A DNA stretch of 25,178 nt from an uncultured Clostridia bacterium (GCA_934153805.1 CAKPFO010000021.1:1-25178); one strand, 5' to 3'. Counted from the stretch's first letter, positions 1 through 8,173 are shown. The notes: generated by a model from the letters alone, not told the origin. Numbers and translations are program-made.

Positions 1-14
1 ACATTAAAATACAT

Positions 15-73
15 TAAAAAAGCTGAGGTAGAAAACTTTCAAAGTTTTCCACCCCAACTATTGACATTCAGCC
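15..73 (-). terminator. Intrinsic terminator after pilin-like gene 1
   Basis: On the minus strand a 13-bp stem (arms 27-39 and 41-53, one G·U pair, one-base loop) is enclosed by an outer GCTGA/TCAGC pair and followed by a run of six T at 15-20. It lies about 100 bases downstream of the stop codon of the gene at 173-1951. The interval 74-172 shows nothing else. Confidence 0.7.
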
Positions 74-172
74 AAAATTGTATTTCAAATTTTTAATTCC
101 ATTTGGTGTTGTTTTTTTGTTAGTGAATGTTAGCTTCTAAAATTTATAAGCTGTATTTTTCTATTGTTATGG

Positions 173-1951
173 TTATTGTATTCTCCATACTCCGTCAACT
201 TTTTGTATTTGTGTTCCTGATTTTAGGTGGACTAGAGGACGTAATGCGCATTTACTCCTATTGGTATAAATTCCATAATGTACGCTTCCATATTTGGTTA
301 CATGTAATATTCCCCCAGCTTTTATTGAATATCCACTAGTAGCTGACGGTGATGCTAACCAGTATGCGTTACTTTCATATTGACCTATTTTTTCTTCTAT
401 AGGAAAATATAGATTATTATCTCTGTATCCTTTTACGGAATCTAAGCTTGCGTAGTATGTATCTGGATTTTCCTTAATTCCCACATTATATCCCCAGTCT
501 GCTTTTTTTATATATACTTTTTTAATTTCTTTGTATTTACTATTCCAACTTGCTACCCACATTTCTAATGTAGGCGCACCTATTGCATAATCTGCATATT
601 TAGAATCTACATATCCTTTCCAATTATTAGTATCTAAAAATGTAGCTATACATTTAGAGTTAGCATAATCACTTTTCAAACTACCATACTTGCACTGCAT
701 AAACAATTTATTTACTGTTGTAGTCGCATTCATTATGTTTCTTTCACTAACTGTTATTTCTTCTGTTCCTGTTACTTTTAATGTTGCAGGTGGATTCGTC
801 CAAAAAACGTCATAATTACCGAATTTATTTACTCCTGTTATTTTTAACCTTTTATCTGTATTTTTTAACCAGTCTGCTGCTATAATATATATGTCTCCTA
901 CATTGTTTTCATATACTCCACCGGCTTCTTCTCCTTCTGCATTTCCATCTGGTATGTAGAATATCATCCAATCATTTGTTGTATCTCCATCATCATTTAG
1001 GTCTATTGGATAATCTATATATTCTCCAAATTTATTTGCTATTGGCATTTTGGTTGTTTCTATTGTTTCTTCATTACTCTTTCTTACATTTCCTGCATTA
1101 TCATATGCTAGCATATATACTACATATTCTGTTCCTTCGCTTAAGCCTGTTATTGTATACTCTGTTGCTGTTTGGTTCTTTATTTCTTTTACTATTGTAT
1201 CTCCGGTTGTTGCTACATATGTGTAGTCTTTTATTCCTGTTTCATTATCAGTTGTGCTTCCTGTTAGTTTTACTCCTTCATATGTTACATCTGTTGCTGT
1301 TATTGTAAATTCTTCTGGCTCTATTGTATCTTTTATTTCTTTTGTTTCTTCTTCTGTATATGTTCCACCATTATTTATACGTACATATACTATATCTCCA
1401 TTACTTAAATTACTTATTGTTGTTCCTGCTTGATATATTCCGTCTTTTCCAACTTTATACTCTATTGTTCCTGCCTCTTTTGTACTTAATTCTACACTTG
1501 CTTTTCCACTTGCCCATGTTAGTTTACTGAATTTTACATGTTGTGGCTTTGGCGCTTTTTCTTCTACTTTTGTTACTTTTAATTTACTATCCACTGTTAA
1601 ATAGTAGTTTGAACCTATTTCTTTTATTACTGCTGTTGTTGGATTTTCTTCATCATCTAATGTTATTTCATATTTTGTTTTATCTATCTTTTCTTTTAAG
1701 TATTTTAAGTTAAACTCTTTTCCTTCTTGTACTGCTTGTATTTGTACATTTAATATCTCTTGTTCTAACTTTTCTTTTGCCTCTGCTGTGCTATATTCTC
1801 CTCTTGCCATTTTTGCTCTAGCTACTAATCCATTTTGTCCAAATGCTAAATTTATTGCTACACCGGCTAGTATTATTAGTACTATTATCGTAATTACCAA
1901 CGCAATTAATGTTATAGCCTTGTTCTCCTGTATTTTTGTTTTCTTGTTCAT
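173..1951 (-). CDS. Type IV pilin-like surface protein with Ig/FN3-like domains and RP-V-L tail
   Basis: 592 residues, ATG start behind an AAGGGG ribosome binding site. Residues 1-12 are a short charged leader; 13-35 form a long hydrophobic helix beginning ITLIALVITIIVL, the layout of a class III prepilin signal. Position -1 is Ala12 instead of Gly and position +5 is Ala17 instead of the conserved Glu. A charged helical stretch (41-95) follows, then two beta-rich segments at about 132-210 and 211-302; the second looks like a fibronectin type III or Ig-like domain. A C-terminal region (about 305-592) begins with a YPIDLNDDGD segment and ends with ALRPLVHLKSG (569-579), a tail seen in many clostridial surface proteins (DUF6273-like). 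The N-terminus matches the proteins at 16520 and 17565. Likely membrane-anchored or pilus-associated and facing outward; its ligand is unknown. A long structured leader precedes it. Confidence 0.75.
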   Translation of the reverse strand: MNKKTKIQENKAITLIALVITIIVLIILAGVAINLAFGQNGLVARAKMARGEYSTAEAKEKLEQEILNVQIQAVQEGKEFNLKYLKEKIDKTKYEITLDDEENPTTAVIKEIGSNYYLTVDSKLKVTKVEEKAPKPQHVKFSKLTWASGKASVELSTKEAGTIEYKVGKDGIYQAGTTISNLSNGDIVYVRINNGGTYTEEETKEIKDTIEPEEFTITATDVTYEGVKLTGSTTDNETGIKDYTYVATTGDTIVKEIKNQTATEYTITGLSEGTEYVVYMLAYDNAGNVRKSNEETIETTKMPIANKFGEYIDYPIDLNDDGDTTNDWMIFYIPDGNAEGEEAGGVYENNVGDIYIIAADWLKNTDKRLKITGVNKFGNYDVFWTNPPATLKVTGTEEITVSERNIMNATTTVNKLFMQCKYGSLKSDYANSKCIATFLDTNNWKGYVDSKYADYAIGAPTLEMWVASWNSKYKEIKKVYIKKADWGYNVGIKENPDTYYASLDSVKGYRDNNLYFPIEEKIGQYESNAYWLASPSATSGYSIKAGGILHVTKYGSVHYGIYTNRSKCALRPLVHLKSGTQIQKVDGVWRIQ

Positions 1952-2042
1952 TTGTTTGTATTCCCCTTTCGTTATTTATGCTTGATACGCTTACTGTATC
2001 TTCACCTTTTTTGCATTTTTCTATTGATTTATCTATCCCAAA

Positions 2043-2070
2043 CAGAAAATTTTATTCATAAAATTTTCTG
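2043..2070. repeat. Perfect 13-bp hairpin in leader
   Basis: Arms 2043-2055 and 2058-2070 are perfect reverse complements with a 2-base TC spacer; the arm is CAGAAAATTTTAT. It lies 92 bases upstream of the pilin-like start codon at 1951. Confidence 0.8.
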
Positions 2071-2078
2071 CGACTCAA

Positions 2079-2204
2079 GTAAATTGATTGTTTTAATTAT
2101 AAATTAAGACTAGTGGGGACCGCTTTAGTCTATGTTAATGCGCCAGCATTTTACATAGACTTAAGTGGGGAAGGCTTAATTTATAATTAAAACAATCAAT
2201 TTAC
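2079..2204. repeat. 126-bp palindromic element with perfect 30-bp arms
   Basis: Arms 2079-2108 and 2175-2204 are exact reverse complements over 30 bases. The 66-base interior (2109-2174) holds a second hairpin: AGTCTATGT (2127-2135) pairs with ACATAGACT (2153-2161), and inside it AATGC (2137-2141) pairs with GCATT (2146-2150) around a 4-base loop. The inner hairpin is flanked by two direct copies of AGTGGGGA (2112-2119, 2164-2171). CCCCAC at 2204-2209 could pair with either GTGGGG copy. It could be a MITE-like element or a structured RNA; no target-site duplication is obvious. Confidence 0.85.
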
Positions 2205-2248
2205 CCCACCGCAATCAACAATTTTACCAAACACAAAAAGAGATAGAA

Positions 2249-2274
2249 AATATGTAAAATAAATTTTACATATT
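2249..2274. repeat. Perfect 12-bp hairpin near the leader 5' end
   Basis: AATATGTAAAAT (2249-2260) and ATTTTACATATT (2263-2274) are perfect reverse complements around AA. It lies within about 10 bases of the predicted transcription start, where such a hairpin can protect an mRNA 5' end. Confidence 0.7.
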
Positions 2275-2286
2275 GATTTCATTTTT

Positions 2287-2315
2287 ATTTTAGCATTTGC
2301 CCATACTCTAGTCAA
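2287..2315 (-). promoter_or_regulatory. Sigma-A promoter for pilin-like gene 1
   Basis: Minus strand TTGACT (2310-2315), 17-base spacer, TAAAAT (2287-2292): five of six matches in each box. It is the best promoter between the terminator at 2417-2459 and the gene at 1951. Confidence 0.6.
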
Positions 2316-2408
2316 TATACGTAATTGTAATGTAATCTAATTGTAAAATATTCGTAACATTTATATATACGACTCTTTACCTTCATAATTAGTCCATAAT
2401 TCTTTTAT

Positions 2409-3034
2409 TTACATACAAAAACGCTTTGAATTTAATTCTTTTAAACTCAAAGCGTTTTTCTTATCTATTTTTCTATCGTCTAGCTTTCCTTTTATCTTTA
2501 CTAATGTTCTGTGGTCATAATCATCTAGTAAATTTAATGCTTTAGAATAATCTCCTATTACTTTTAATATTTCTTTTGCATCGTTTCCTTCTAATCTTTC
2601 ATCCATTCTATTTGCAATATCTATTAGTTTAACTGTCTTCTCTAAATATTCTAGTCTTCTTTGATTTACTGCATATCCTTTTAGCATATAGTCTTTTAAA
2701 ACATTTGTTGTCCATTTTCTAAATGCTATACCTTGTTTACTATTTACTCTATAACCAACAGATATAATCATCATATCTAGGTTGTAATATTGGGTATTAT
2801 ATTTTTTCCGTCACTTGCAGTATACTCAAAAAATGAGCATACTGTATTTTCATCTAATTCTTCATCTTTATAGGTATTTTGAATATGCCTTGTAATTGTT
2901 CTCCTGTCTTTTCCAAACAATTCTCCCATTTGTTTCTGTGTTAGCCACACCGTTTCATCTTTTAAGTTTACTTCTAACTTTACTCCTTGGTTTTCAAATA
3001 AAATAATTTCATTTTTTTTCGTCCATAAGAACAC
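2409..3034 (-). pseudogene. Broken RhuM-family virulence protein gene, frameshifted and truncated
   Basis: Two adjacent minus-strand frames together resemble the N-terminal part of RhuM-family proteins: VWLTQKQMGELFGKDRRTI and TASDGK in the first (2777-3034), then SVGYRVNSKQGIAFRKWTTN and LLDDYDHRTL in the second (2409-2774). The family joins these as TASDGK-x-YYNLD-x-IISVGYR; here YYNLD is in the second frame, directly upstream of its first Met, so one base is missing or extra near 2779-2800. A second shift is likely at the A8 tract 3012-3019: an ATG at 3026, well placed behind GAGG, would read MDEKNEIILFEN if the tract were A7. The open frame instead needs a GTG at 3034. Some longer relatives continue into a Fic-type domain; this copy stops inside a terminator hairpin. 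RhuM function is poorly known. Confidence 0.7.
2417..2459 (-). terminator. Terminator overlapping the end of the RhuM remnant
   Basis: Perfect 13-bp arms AAAAACGCTTTGA (2417-2429) and TCAAAGCGTTTTT (2447-2459) with a 17-base loop. A- and T-runs at the ends could let it work in both directions. The last residues of the RhuM frame are encoded by it, so the coding sequence runs into a terminator. Confidence 0.75.
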
Positions 3035-3104
3035 TTCCTCTTTATAAGATTTAGTTCTTAGTACGTTTGTTATTCCATATTATAATTTGCAAACTGTTGC
3101 TTGT

Positions 3105-3133
3105 GTTATATTGTAATTTATTCACTTTGTCAA
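3105..3133 (-). promoter_or_regulatory. Sigma-A promoter for the RhuM remnant
   Basis: Minus strand TTGACA (3128-3133), 17-base spacer, TATAAC (3105-3110). It lies between the dnaJ terminator and the RhuM start, so the broken gene is probably still transcribed. Confidence 0.65.
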
Positions 3134-3189
3134 TACTTTATTCAATAAAAAGCATGTTTATTTTTTGTAACATTTAAAAATATGACCAT

Positions 3190-3219
3190 AAAAAAATCAA
3201 GCAAACGCTTGATTTTTTT
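3190..3219 (-). terminator. Terminator of the hrcA-grpE-dnaK-dnaJ operon
   Basis: Perfect 13-bp stem (3190-3202 with 3207-3219) around a 4-base loop, core ATCAAGC/GCTTGAT with a T-run, immediately after the dnaJ stop codon. Confidence 0.9.
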
Positions 3220-4385
3220 TATCCAAATATTCCTTTTTTCTTCACTGGTGGTTGTTCATTCATTGTCTTTGCAAGTTCTACTAATAACTCTCTTTGTTCT
3301 TTGCTTAATCGTTTAGGTACTTGAACTTGTACCGTAAACACAAAGTCCCCTTGATAGTTGCTGTTTACAGCTTTAAATCCTTTATTTCTTATAGTAAATT
3401 TTGTACCAGTTTGTGTTCCTTCTGGTATTCTATAAATTTCAGTTGAACCATCTAGCATTGGTATTTTCAAGTCTGCGCCTAGAGTTGCTTGTGTAAATGT
3501 AATTGGTATATCACAAAATACTCTATCACCATTTCTTGTATATATACTGTGTTTCTTTAATCTTACAACTATATATAAGTCTCCTTTTGGTCCGCCTCTT
3601 TCTCCCGGTTCTCCTTCATTTCTTAATACTATAGTTTGATTATCATCTATTCCTGCAGGAATTTTAATTCTTATTTTAGCTTGTTTTCTTACTGTTCCTT
3701 TTCCTCGGCAAATTTCACAAGGTTCTTTTATAACTTTTCCTGTTCCATGACAATTAGAACATGTCTTAGTAGTTTGCATTTGTCCAAGTATTGTAGTTTG
3801 AACTTGTTTTACTGTTCCTGTTCCATGGCATATATTGCAAGTTTCTGTTTTTGTTCCAGGCTTAGCTCCGCTTCCATGGCAAGTATTACACTCTTCATTT
3901 CTTGTAATATATATCTCTTTTTCTACTCCTGTATATGCTTCCTCAAATGTAATATCTATACTTGCTTTTAAATCTGCTCCTTTTACTGGTCCTTGGTTTG
4001 TTCTTGAACTTCTAGAACCAAATCCACCTCCAAAGAAAGATGAGAATATATCTCCTAAATCTCCAAAGTCAGAAAATCCATCAAATCCAGATGTAGTATA
4101 TGAATAGTATCCGCCTTGACCTCCGAAAGGGCCTCCAGCACCTCCACCAAATCCTTGTGGTCCATCTGGTCCAAATTGATCATACATTTTTCTTTTTTGT
4201 GGATCAGATAATGTTTCATATGCTTCATTTACTTCTTTAAATTTTTCTTCTGCCTCTTTTGGATTATCAGGATTTGCGTCTGGATGATATTTTTTTGCAA
4301 GTTTTCTATATGCTTTTTTTAGTTCATCATCTGTGGCAGTTTTACTTACTCCTAATACTTCATAATAATCTCGTTTTGTTGCCAT
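3219..4385 (-). CDS. dnaJ: Chaperone protein DnaJ (Hsp40)
   Basis: 388 residues, a normal length, ATG behind GGAGG. DnaJ delivers unfolded clients to DnaK and stimulates its ATPase in the cytoplasm. The J domain (1-70) has the HPD motif at 34-36 (YHPDANPD). A Gly/Phe-rich linker (about 75-130) is followed by the cysteine-rich zinc domain with four CxxCxGxG-type repeats (CNTCHGSG, CNICHGTG, CSNCHGTG, CEICRGKG), then the C-terminal substrate-binding domains. It is a full type I DnaJ. It is the last gene of the heat-shock operon, 108 bases after dnaK, with an inverted repeat in the gap and a strong terminator after the stop. Confidence 0.97.
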   Translation of the reverse strand: MATKRDYYEVLGVSKTATDDELKKAYRKLAKKYHPDANPDNPKEAEEKFKEVNEAYETLSDPQKRKMYDQFGPDGPQGFGGGAGGPFGGQGGYYSYTTSGFDGFSDFGDLGDIFSSFFGGGFGSRSSRTNQGPVKGADLKASIDITFEEAYTGVEKEIYITRNEECNTCHGSGAKPGTKTETCNICHGTGTVKQVQTTILGQMQTTKTCSNCHGTGKVIKEPCEICRGKGTVRKQAKIRIKIPAGIDDNQTIVLRNEGEPGERGGPKGDLYIVVRLKKHSIYTRNGDRVFCDIPITFTQATLGADLKIPMLDGSTEIYRIPEGTQTGTKFTIRNKGFKAVNSNYQGDFVFTVQVQVPKRLSKEQRELLVELAKTMNEQPPVKKKGIFG

Positions 4386-4407
4386 TATAGCCTCCTAACA
4401 GAAATTT

Positions 4408-4468
4408 GAAGTTAGATGTCAGGAGCCTAAATTTTAAAAAGATTTACACTATTTCGACTTCTAACTTC
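4408..4468. repeat. Intercistronic inverted repeat upstream of dnaJ
   Basis: GAAGTTAGATGTC (4408-4420) and GACTTCTAACTTC (4456-4468) pair at 12 of 13 positions. The right part continues into repeated ACTTCTAA/ACTTCCAA units up to about 4490. It sits between dnaK and the dnaJ ribosome binding site. Similar AGAAGTTGGAAG-type sequence occurs upstream of infA and after rplE. Confidence 0.6.
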
Positions 4469-4493
4469 CAACTTCTAATTTCTACTTTCTACT

Positions 4494-6332
4494 TTATTTA
4501 TTGTCATCTTCTACTTTATAGTCTGCATCATATACATTTCCATTTTCATCTGTTTTTGGTCCTTCTGTTTGTGCATTAGCTCCTGCATTTGCTTGTTGTG
4601 TTTGGCTATATAATTTTTCAGAAATTGAATAGAATACTGTTGTTAATTTTTCTGTTGCTTGTTTAATTGCTTCAACGTCTGAACCTTCTAATGCTTTCTT
4701 AACATTAGCAATTTCTTCTTCTGCTTTAGCTTTTTCTTCTCCGCTTATTTTGTCTCCTAATTCTCCTAATGTTTTTTCTGAATTATATACTAAACTTTCT
4801 GCATTATTTCTAGCTTCTATTTCGTCTTTCTTTTTCTTGTCTTCTTCTGCATGTGCTTCTGCATCTTTTACTGCTCTATCTATATCTTCATCTGTTAAGT
4901 TTGTAGATGCTGTAATAGAAACGTTTTGTTCATTTCCTGTTGCCATATCTTTTGCAGATACGTGTACTATACCGTTTGCATCTATATCAAATGTAACTTC
5001 AATTTGTGGTACTCCACGTGGTGCTGCTGGAATTCCTGTTAATTGGAATCTTCCTAATGTTTTATTATATGCAGCCATTTCACGTTCACCTTGTAATACG
5101 TGTACTTCAACTGATGTTTGACCATCTGCTGCTGTTGAGAATATTTGTGATTTTTTAGTTGGTATTGTTGTATTTCTTTCAATTAATTTTGTAAATACTC
5201 CACCATAAGTTTCAATACCTAATGATAATGGTGTTACGTCTAGTAATACTAAGTCTTTAACATCTCCTGATAATACACCACCTTGAATTGCTGCACCTAT
5301 TGCAACACATTCATCTGGGTTAATTCCTTTATCTGGTTCTTTTCCAGTTATCTTTTTAACCATTTCTTGAACACATGGTACACGAGTTGAACCACCAACT
5401 AATAATACTTTATGAATGTCTGCACTTGTTACTCCTGCATCTTTCATAGCTTGCTCTACTGGTATTCTTGTTGCATCTACTAAATCTCTAATTAATTCTT
5501 CGAATTTAGCTCTTGTAAGTGATACATCTAAGTGTTTTGGTCCTGTAGCATCTGCTGTTATAAATGGTAAGTTAATTTGTGTTTGTTGCATTCCTGATAA
5601 TTCTATTTTAGCTTTTTCAGCTGCTTCTTTTAAACGTTGCATTGCCATTTTATCTGTACTTAAATCTATACCATTTGATTTTTTGAATTCTGATACTAGG
5701 TAATCTATAATTCTTTGGTCGAAATCATCTCCTCCTAAATGAGTGTTACCATTTGTAGCTAGAACTTCGAATACACCATCACCAATATCTAGAATAGAAA
5801 CATCGAATGTTCCTCCACCTAAGTCATATATCATTATTTTTTGATCTTGGTCTTCTTTATCCATACCAAATGCTAAAGCTGCTGCTGTTGGTTCGTTTAT
5901 AATTCTTAATACTTCAAGTCCTGCTATTTTACCTGCGTCTTTTGTAGCTTGTCTTTGGCTATCGCTAAAGTATGCTGGAACTGTGATAACAGCTTGTGTT
6001 ACTTTTTGTCCTAAATAATTTTCTGCGTCTGTTTTTAATTTTTGTAATATCATTGCTGATATTTCTTGTGGAGTAAATGAATCTCCATCTATATTTACTT
6101 TATCGTTTGTTCCCATTTTTCTTTTTATTGAAATAATTGTGTGGTCTGGATTTGTAACTGCTTGACGTTTTGCAATTTGACCTACTAATCTTTCTCCATT
6201 ATTTAAAAATGCTACTACAGATGGTGTTGTTCTATTTCCTTCTGCATTTGGAATTACAACTGGCTCTCCACCTTCCATAACTGATACACAACTATTTGTT
6301 GTTCCTAAATCGATTCCTATAATTTTTCCCAT
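4494..6332 (-). CDS. dnaK: Chaperone protein DnaK (Hsp70)
   Basis: 612 residues, standard for Gram-positive DnaK. An ATP-driven chaperone that binds exposed hydrophobic peptides with DnaJ and the exchange factor GrpE. The N-terminal phosphate-binding loop GIDLGTTNSCVSV (5-17), the YDLGGGTFDVSI segment, the VGGSTRVPCVQ segment and the linker DVTPLSLGIETYGG are all present, followed by the beta-sandwich substrate domain and a helical lid ending in an acidic, Gln/Ala-rich tail. ATG start; the ribosome binding site (GGAAG) is weaker than those of its neighbours. Third gene of the HrcA-controlled operon, with no CIRCE of its own, so probably co-transcribed with hrcA and grpE. Confidence 0.98.
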   Translation of the reverse strand: MGKIIGIDLGTTNSCVSVMEGGEPVVIPNAEGNRTTPSVVAFLNNGERLVGQIAKRQAVTNPDHTIISIKRKMGTNDKVNIDGDSFTPQEISAMILQKLKTDAENYLGQKVTQAVITVPAYFSDSQRQATKDAGKIAGLEVLRIINEPTAAALAFGMDKEDQDQKIMIYDLGGGTFDVSILDIGDGVFEVLATNGNTHLGGDDFDQRIIDYLVSEFKKSNGIDLSTDKMAMQRLKEAAEKAKIELSGMQQTQINLPFITADATGPKHLDVSLTRAKFEELIRDLVDATRIPVEQAMKDAGVTSADIHKVLLVGGSTRVPCVQEMVKKITGKEPDKGINPDECVAIGAAIQGGVLSGDVKDLVLLDVTPLSLGIETYGGVFTKLIERNTTIPTKKSQIFSTAADGQTSVEVHVLQGEREMAAYNKTLGRFQLTGIPAAPRGVPQIEVTFDIDANGIVHVSAKDMATGNEQNVSITASTNLTDEDIDRAVKDAEAHAEEDKKKKDEIEARNNAESLVYNSEKTLGELGDKISGEEKAKAEEEIANVKKALEGSDVEAIKQATEKLTTVFYSISEKLYSQTQQANAGANAQTEGPKTDENGNVYDADYKVEDDNK

Positions 6333-6410
6333 AATTTATTCTTCCTTTCTTTTGAGTTTTACCTCACTTTTATTATTCTTTATAATTTTAAAATTAATAA
6401 CTAATTTATT

Positions 6411-6447
6411 TAATATCTTAAAATTGTAAAATATTTTTAAGATATTA
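6411..6447. repeat. Perfect 13-bp inverted repeat between grpE and dnaK
   Basis: TAATATCTTAAAA (6411-6423) and TTTTAAGATATTA (6435-6447) with an 11-base loop; the right arm contains the grpE stop codon. No good U-run follows on the minus strand, so an mRNA processing or stability element, or a weak attenuator, is more likely than a full terminator. Confidence 0.65.
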
Positions 6448-6981
6448 ATTTGCTACTACAACCATAGAATGTCTAATAACCTTATTTCCTATTTTGTAGC
6501 CTTTTCTATATTCTTGTGTAATTACTTTTTCACCTAAAGTTTCATCTTGTACAGATGCAACTGCTTCATGTAATTCTGGGTCAAATACTTGACCTACAGT
6601 TTCTATCTCTTGTATACCATTTGCTGCTAATACATCTTTAAATTGCTTTAATACAAGTTCTACTCCTTGCTTGTATCCATCATCTTCTGTTTTTGCTTCT
6701 ACTGCTTTTTCTAAGTTGTCTACTACTGGTAGTAGTGCAGAAAATATGTCTGATACTAAAGAGTTATATAAGCCTTCTCTTTCTTTTGAACTTCTTTTTT
6801 TAAAGTTTTCAAATTCTGCCATTAGCCTTTTTAGTCTATCTTCTTGTTCGTCTATTTGTTTCTTTTGAAGTAATATTGTATCTTTTAATTTAGTAGTTTC
6901 ATCCTTTTCATCTTTCTTCTCTTCCTTTTTCTCTTCTACCTTATTTTCTAATATTTCTTCATCTTTGTTATCTTCTGACAT
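6445..6981 (-). CDS. grpE: Nucleotide exchange factor GrpE
   Basis: 178 residues, ATG behind AGGAGG. GrpE releases ADP from DnaK and so drives the chaperone cycle. The first 45 residues are highly charged (Glu/Lys-rich); a long helix follows and contains LMAEFENFKKRSSKEREGL, the usual dimerising helix. The C-terminal beta domain ends with the family pattern VFDPELHEAV and YRKGYKIGNKVIRHSMVVV. It lies between hrcA and dnaK in the classical Gram-positive order. Confidence 0.97.
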   Translation of the reverse strand: MSEDNKDEEILENKVEEKKEEKKDEKDETTKLKDTILLQKKQIDEQEDRLKRLMAEFENFKKRSSKEREGLYNSLVSDIFSALLPVVDNLEKAVEAKTEDDGYKQGVELVLKQFKDVLAANGIQEIETVGQVFDPELHEAVASVQDETLGEKVITQEYRKGYKIGNKVIRHSMVVVAN

Positions 6982-7104
6982 TTTGTTCCTCCTTTTTCTT
7001 AGTTATTATAGGTCACATATCTGATTTTAAATAATTGCATTCATAAACTCTAGTTCATAAATTTTTACCTCTAATCACTAATTATTATTTTTTTCTTCTA
7101 ATCT

Positions 7105-8124
7105 TTAGCTTTCTTCTTCATTATCTTTGTTTAGCTTTTTGCTTATATATTTCATAACCGAAATAACCTTTGAATAGTCCATTCTTTTTGGTCCTATTAT
7201 CCCTATAGTTCCCATATCTTTATCACCAACGGAATGTTTAAATGTTACTATACTGAAATCTTTAAGTTGCTCATTTTCGTTTTCATCACCTATATATACA
7301 TTTATATCTTTTGCTACTCCAGAGTTTAGCATATCTATTACAAGCTCTTTTGTATCTAATATATTTATAAAGTTTTTAGCAACTTCCATACTTTTAAATT
7401 CAGGTAAATCAAATGCTTTATTTGCACCTTCTAGATATATACTTTCTTGTTCTTCCACAATTTTATTAATTTGATCTATTATTGGTTTTATAACATCTAT
7501 ACTATATGATATTTCAGAAAATATATACTCTTCCATTGGTTTATCTATTTTAGAGAGTGGTTTTCCTTTTAACTTTGTGTTAAATAAATTATTTAATGTG
7601 TCTACTTGATTTTGTGTAACATCATTATCATATTTTATAATTGTCTCTTTTACTAATCCACTGTCCGTAACTATTACAACCATAAGCATTCTACTACCTA
7701 ATAAAACAAATTTTAATTCTTCTATAATTTGCATATCTGTTTTAGGACCAATTGCTACAGTTGGATAATGAGTAATTTCTGACAATGTTGATGTAGTAAT
7801 TTTAGTAAGTTCTTCAATTTCATTTACTTTTTCAGATAATTTTGACTGAATATATTTTATTTCCTCTAGTGAAACATCATCATCTTTTATTAATTCGTCT
7901 ACATAGAAACGATATCCCTTTTCGGATGGTACACGTCCTGACGATGTATGTGTTTTATCTAAGTAACCATTTTTTTCTAGTTCTGCTAGTTCATTTCTTA
8001 CTGTAGCACTGCTATAGTCTAAATTATATTTTTGCACTAAAGCACTTGAGCTAACTGGTTCTGCCGTATTAATATATTCGTCTATTACTGCTTGTAATAT
8101 TCTTTTTTTTCGGTTATCTAACAT
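7105..8124 (-). CDS. hrcA: Heat-inducible transcription repressor HrcA
   Basis: 339 residues from the ATG at 8124, which follows GAGGTGG. A longer in-frame reading back to 8202 is rejected because it would start inside the -35 box of the promoter. HrcA binds CIRCE operators and represses this operon until GroEL is titrated away by unfolded protein. The N-terminal winged helix region contains AVIDEYINTAEPVSSSALV, SSATVRNELAELEKNGYL and the HTSSGRVPSEKGYRFYVD signature. The C-terminal part has the GAF-like fold and ends with MGTIGIIGPKRMDYSKVI. First gene of the operon; two CIRCE copies lie immediately upstream, implying self-repression. Confidence 0.97.
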   Translation of the reverse strand: MLDNRKKRILQAVIDEYINTAEPVSSSALVQKYNLDYSSATVRNELAELEKNGYLDKTHTSSGRVPSEKGYRFYVDELIKDDDVSLEEIKYIQSKLSEKVNEIEELTKITTSTLSEITHYPTVAIGPKTDMQIIEELKFVLLGSRMLMVVIVTDSGLVKETIIKYDNDVTQNQVDTLNNLFNTKLKGKPLSKIDKPMEEYIFSEISYSIDVIKPIIDQINKIVEEQESIYLEGANKAFDLPEFKSMEVAKNFINILDTKELVIDMLNSGVAKDINVYIGDENENEQLKDFSIVTFKHSVGDKDMGTIGIIGPKRMDYSKVISVMKYISKKLNKDNEEES

Positions 8125-8138
8125 ATTCCACCTCTTTG

Positions 8139-8165
8139 TTAGCACTTTATTGTATTGTTTGCTAA
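8139..8165. promoter_or_regulatory. CIRCE operator 1
   Basis: TTAGCACTT, 9-base spacer, GTTTGCTAA: 8 of 9 and 7 of 9 matches to the TTAGCACTC-N9-GAGTGCTAA consensus. It lies between the -10 box and the hrcA ribosome binding site, over the expected transcription start. Confidence 0.88.
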
Positions 8166-8173
8166 CTTTATAT

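Larger units (their letters stand above)
1952..2280 (-). promoter_or_regulatory. Long structured 5' leader of pilin-like gene 1
   Basis: About 330 bases separate the predicted transcription start (near 2280) from the ATG at 1951. No credible gene is in this stretch. It contains three hairpins in transcript order: 2249-2274, the large 2079-2204 element, and 2043-2070. None ends in a clear U-run, so they do not look like simple terminators. I do not recognise a known riboswitch class. It may be a regulatory RNA, or a leader into which a palindromic element inserted. Confidence 0.5.

Noticed and set aside
976..1530. Leucine-rich plus-strand frames opposite pilin-like gene 1
   Set aside because: They are antisense shadows of the coding frame, with low-complexity Leu/His composition and no ribosome binding sites.
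2079..2204. Cyclic di-GMP or other known riboswitch
   Set aside because: I could not find the conserved cores of cyclic di-GMP class I or II, SAM, fluoride, guanidine or ZTP riboswitches in the loops; a covariance search would settle it.
2409..3034. Toxin-antitoxin pair formed by the two adjacent small frames
   Set aside because: Together they match one RhuM-type protein split by a frameshift; the second frame has no ribosome binding site of its own.
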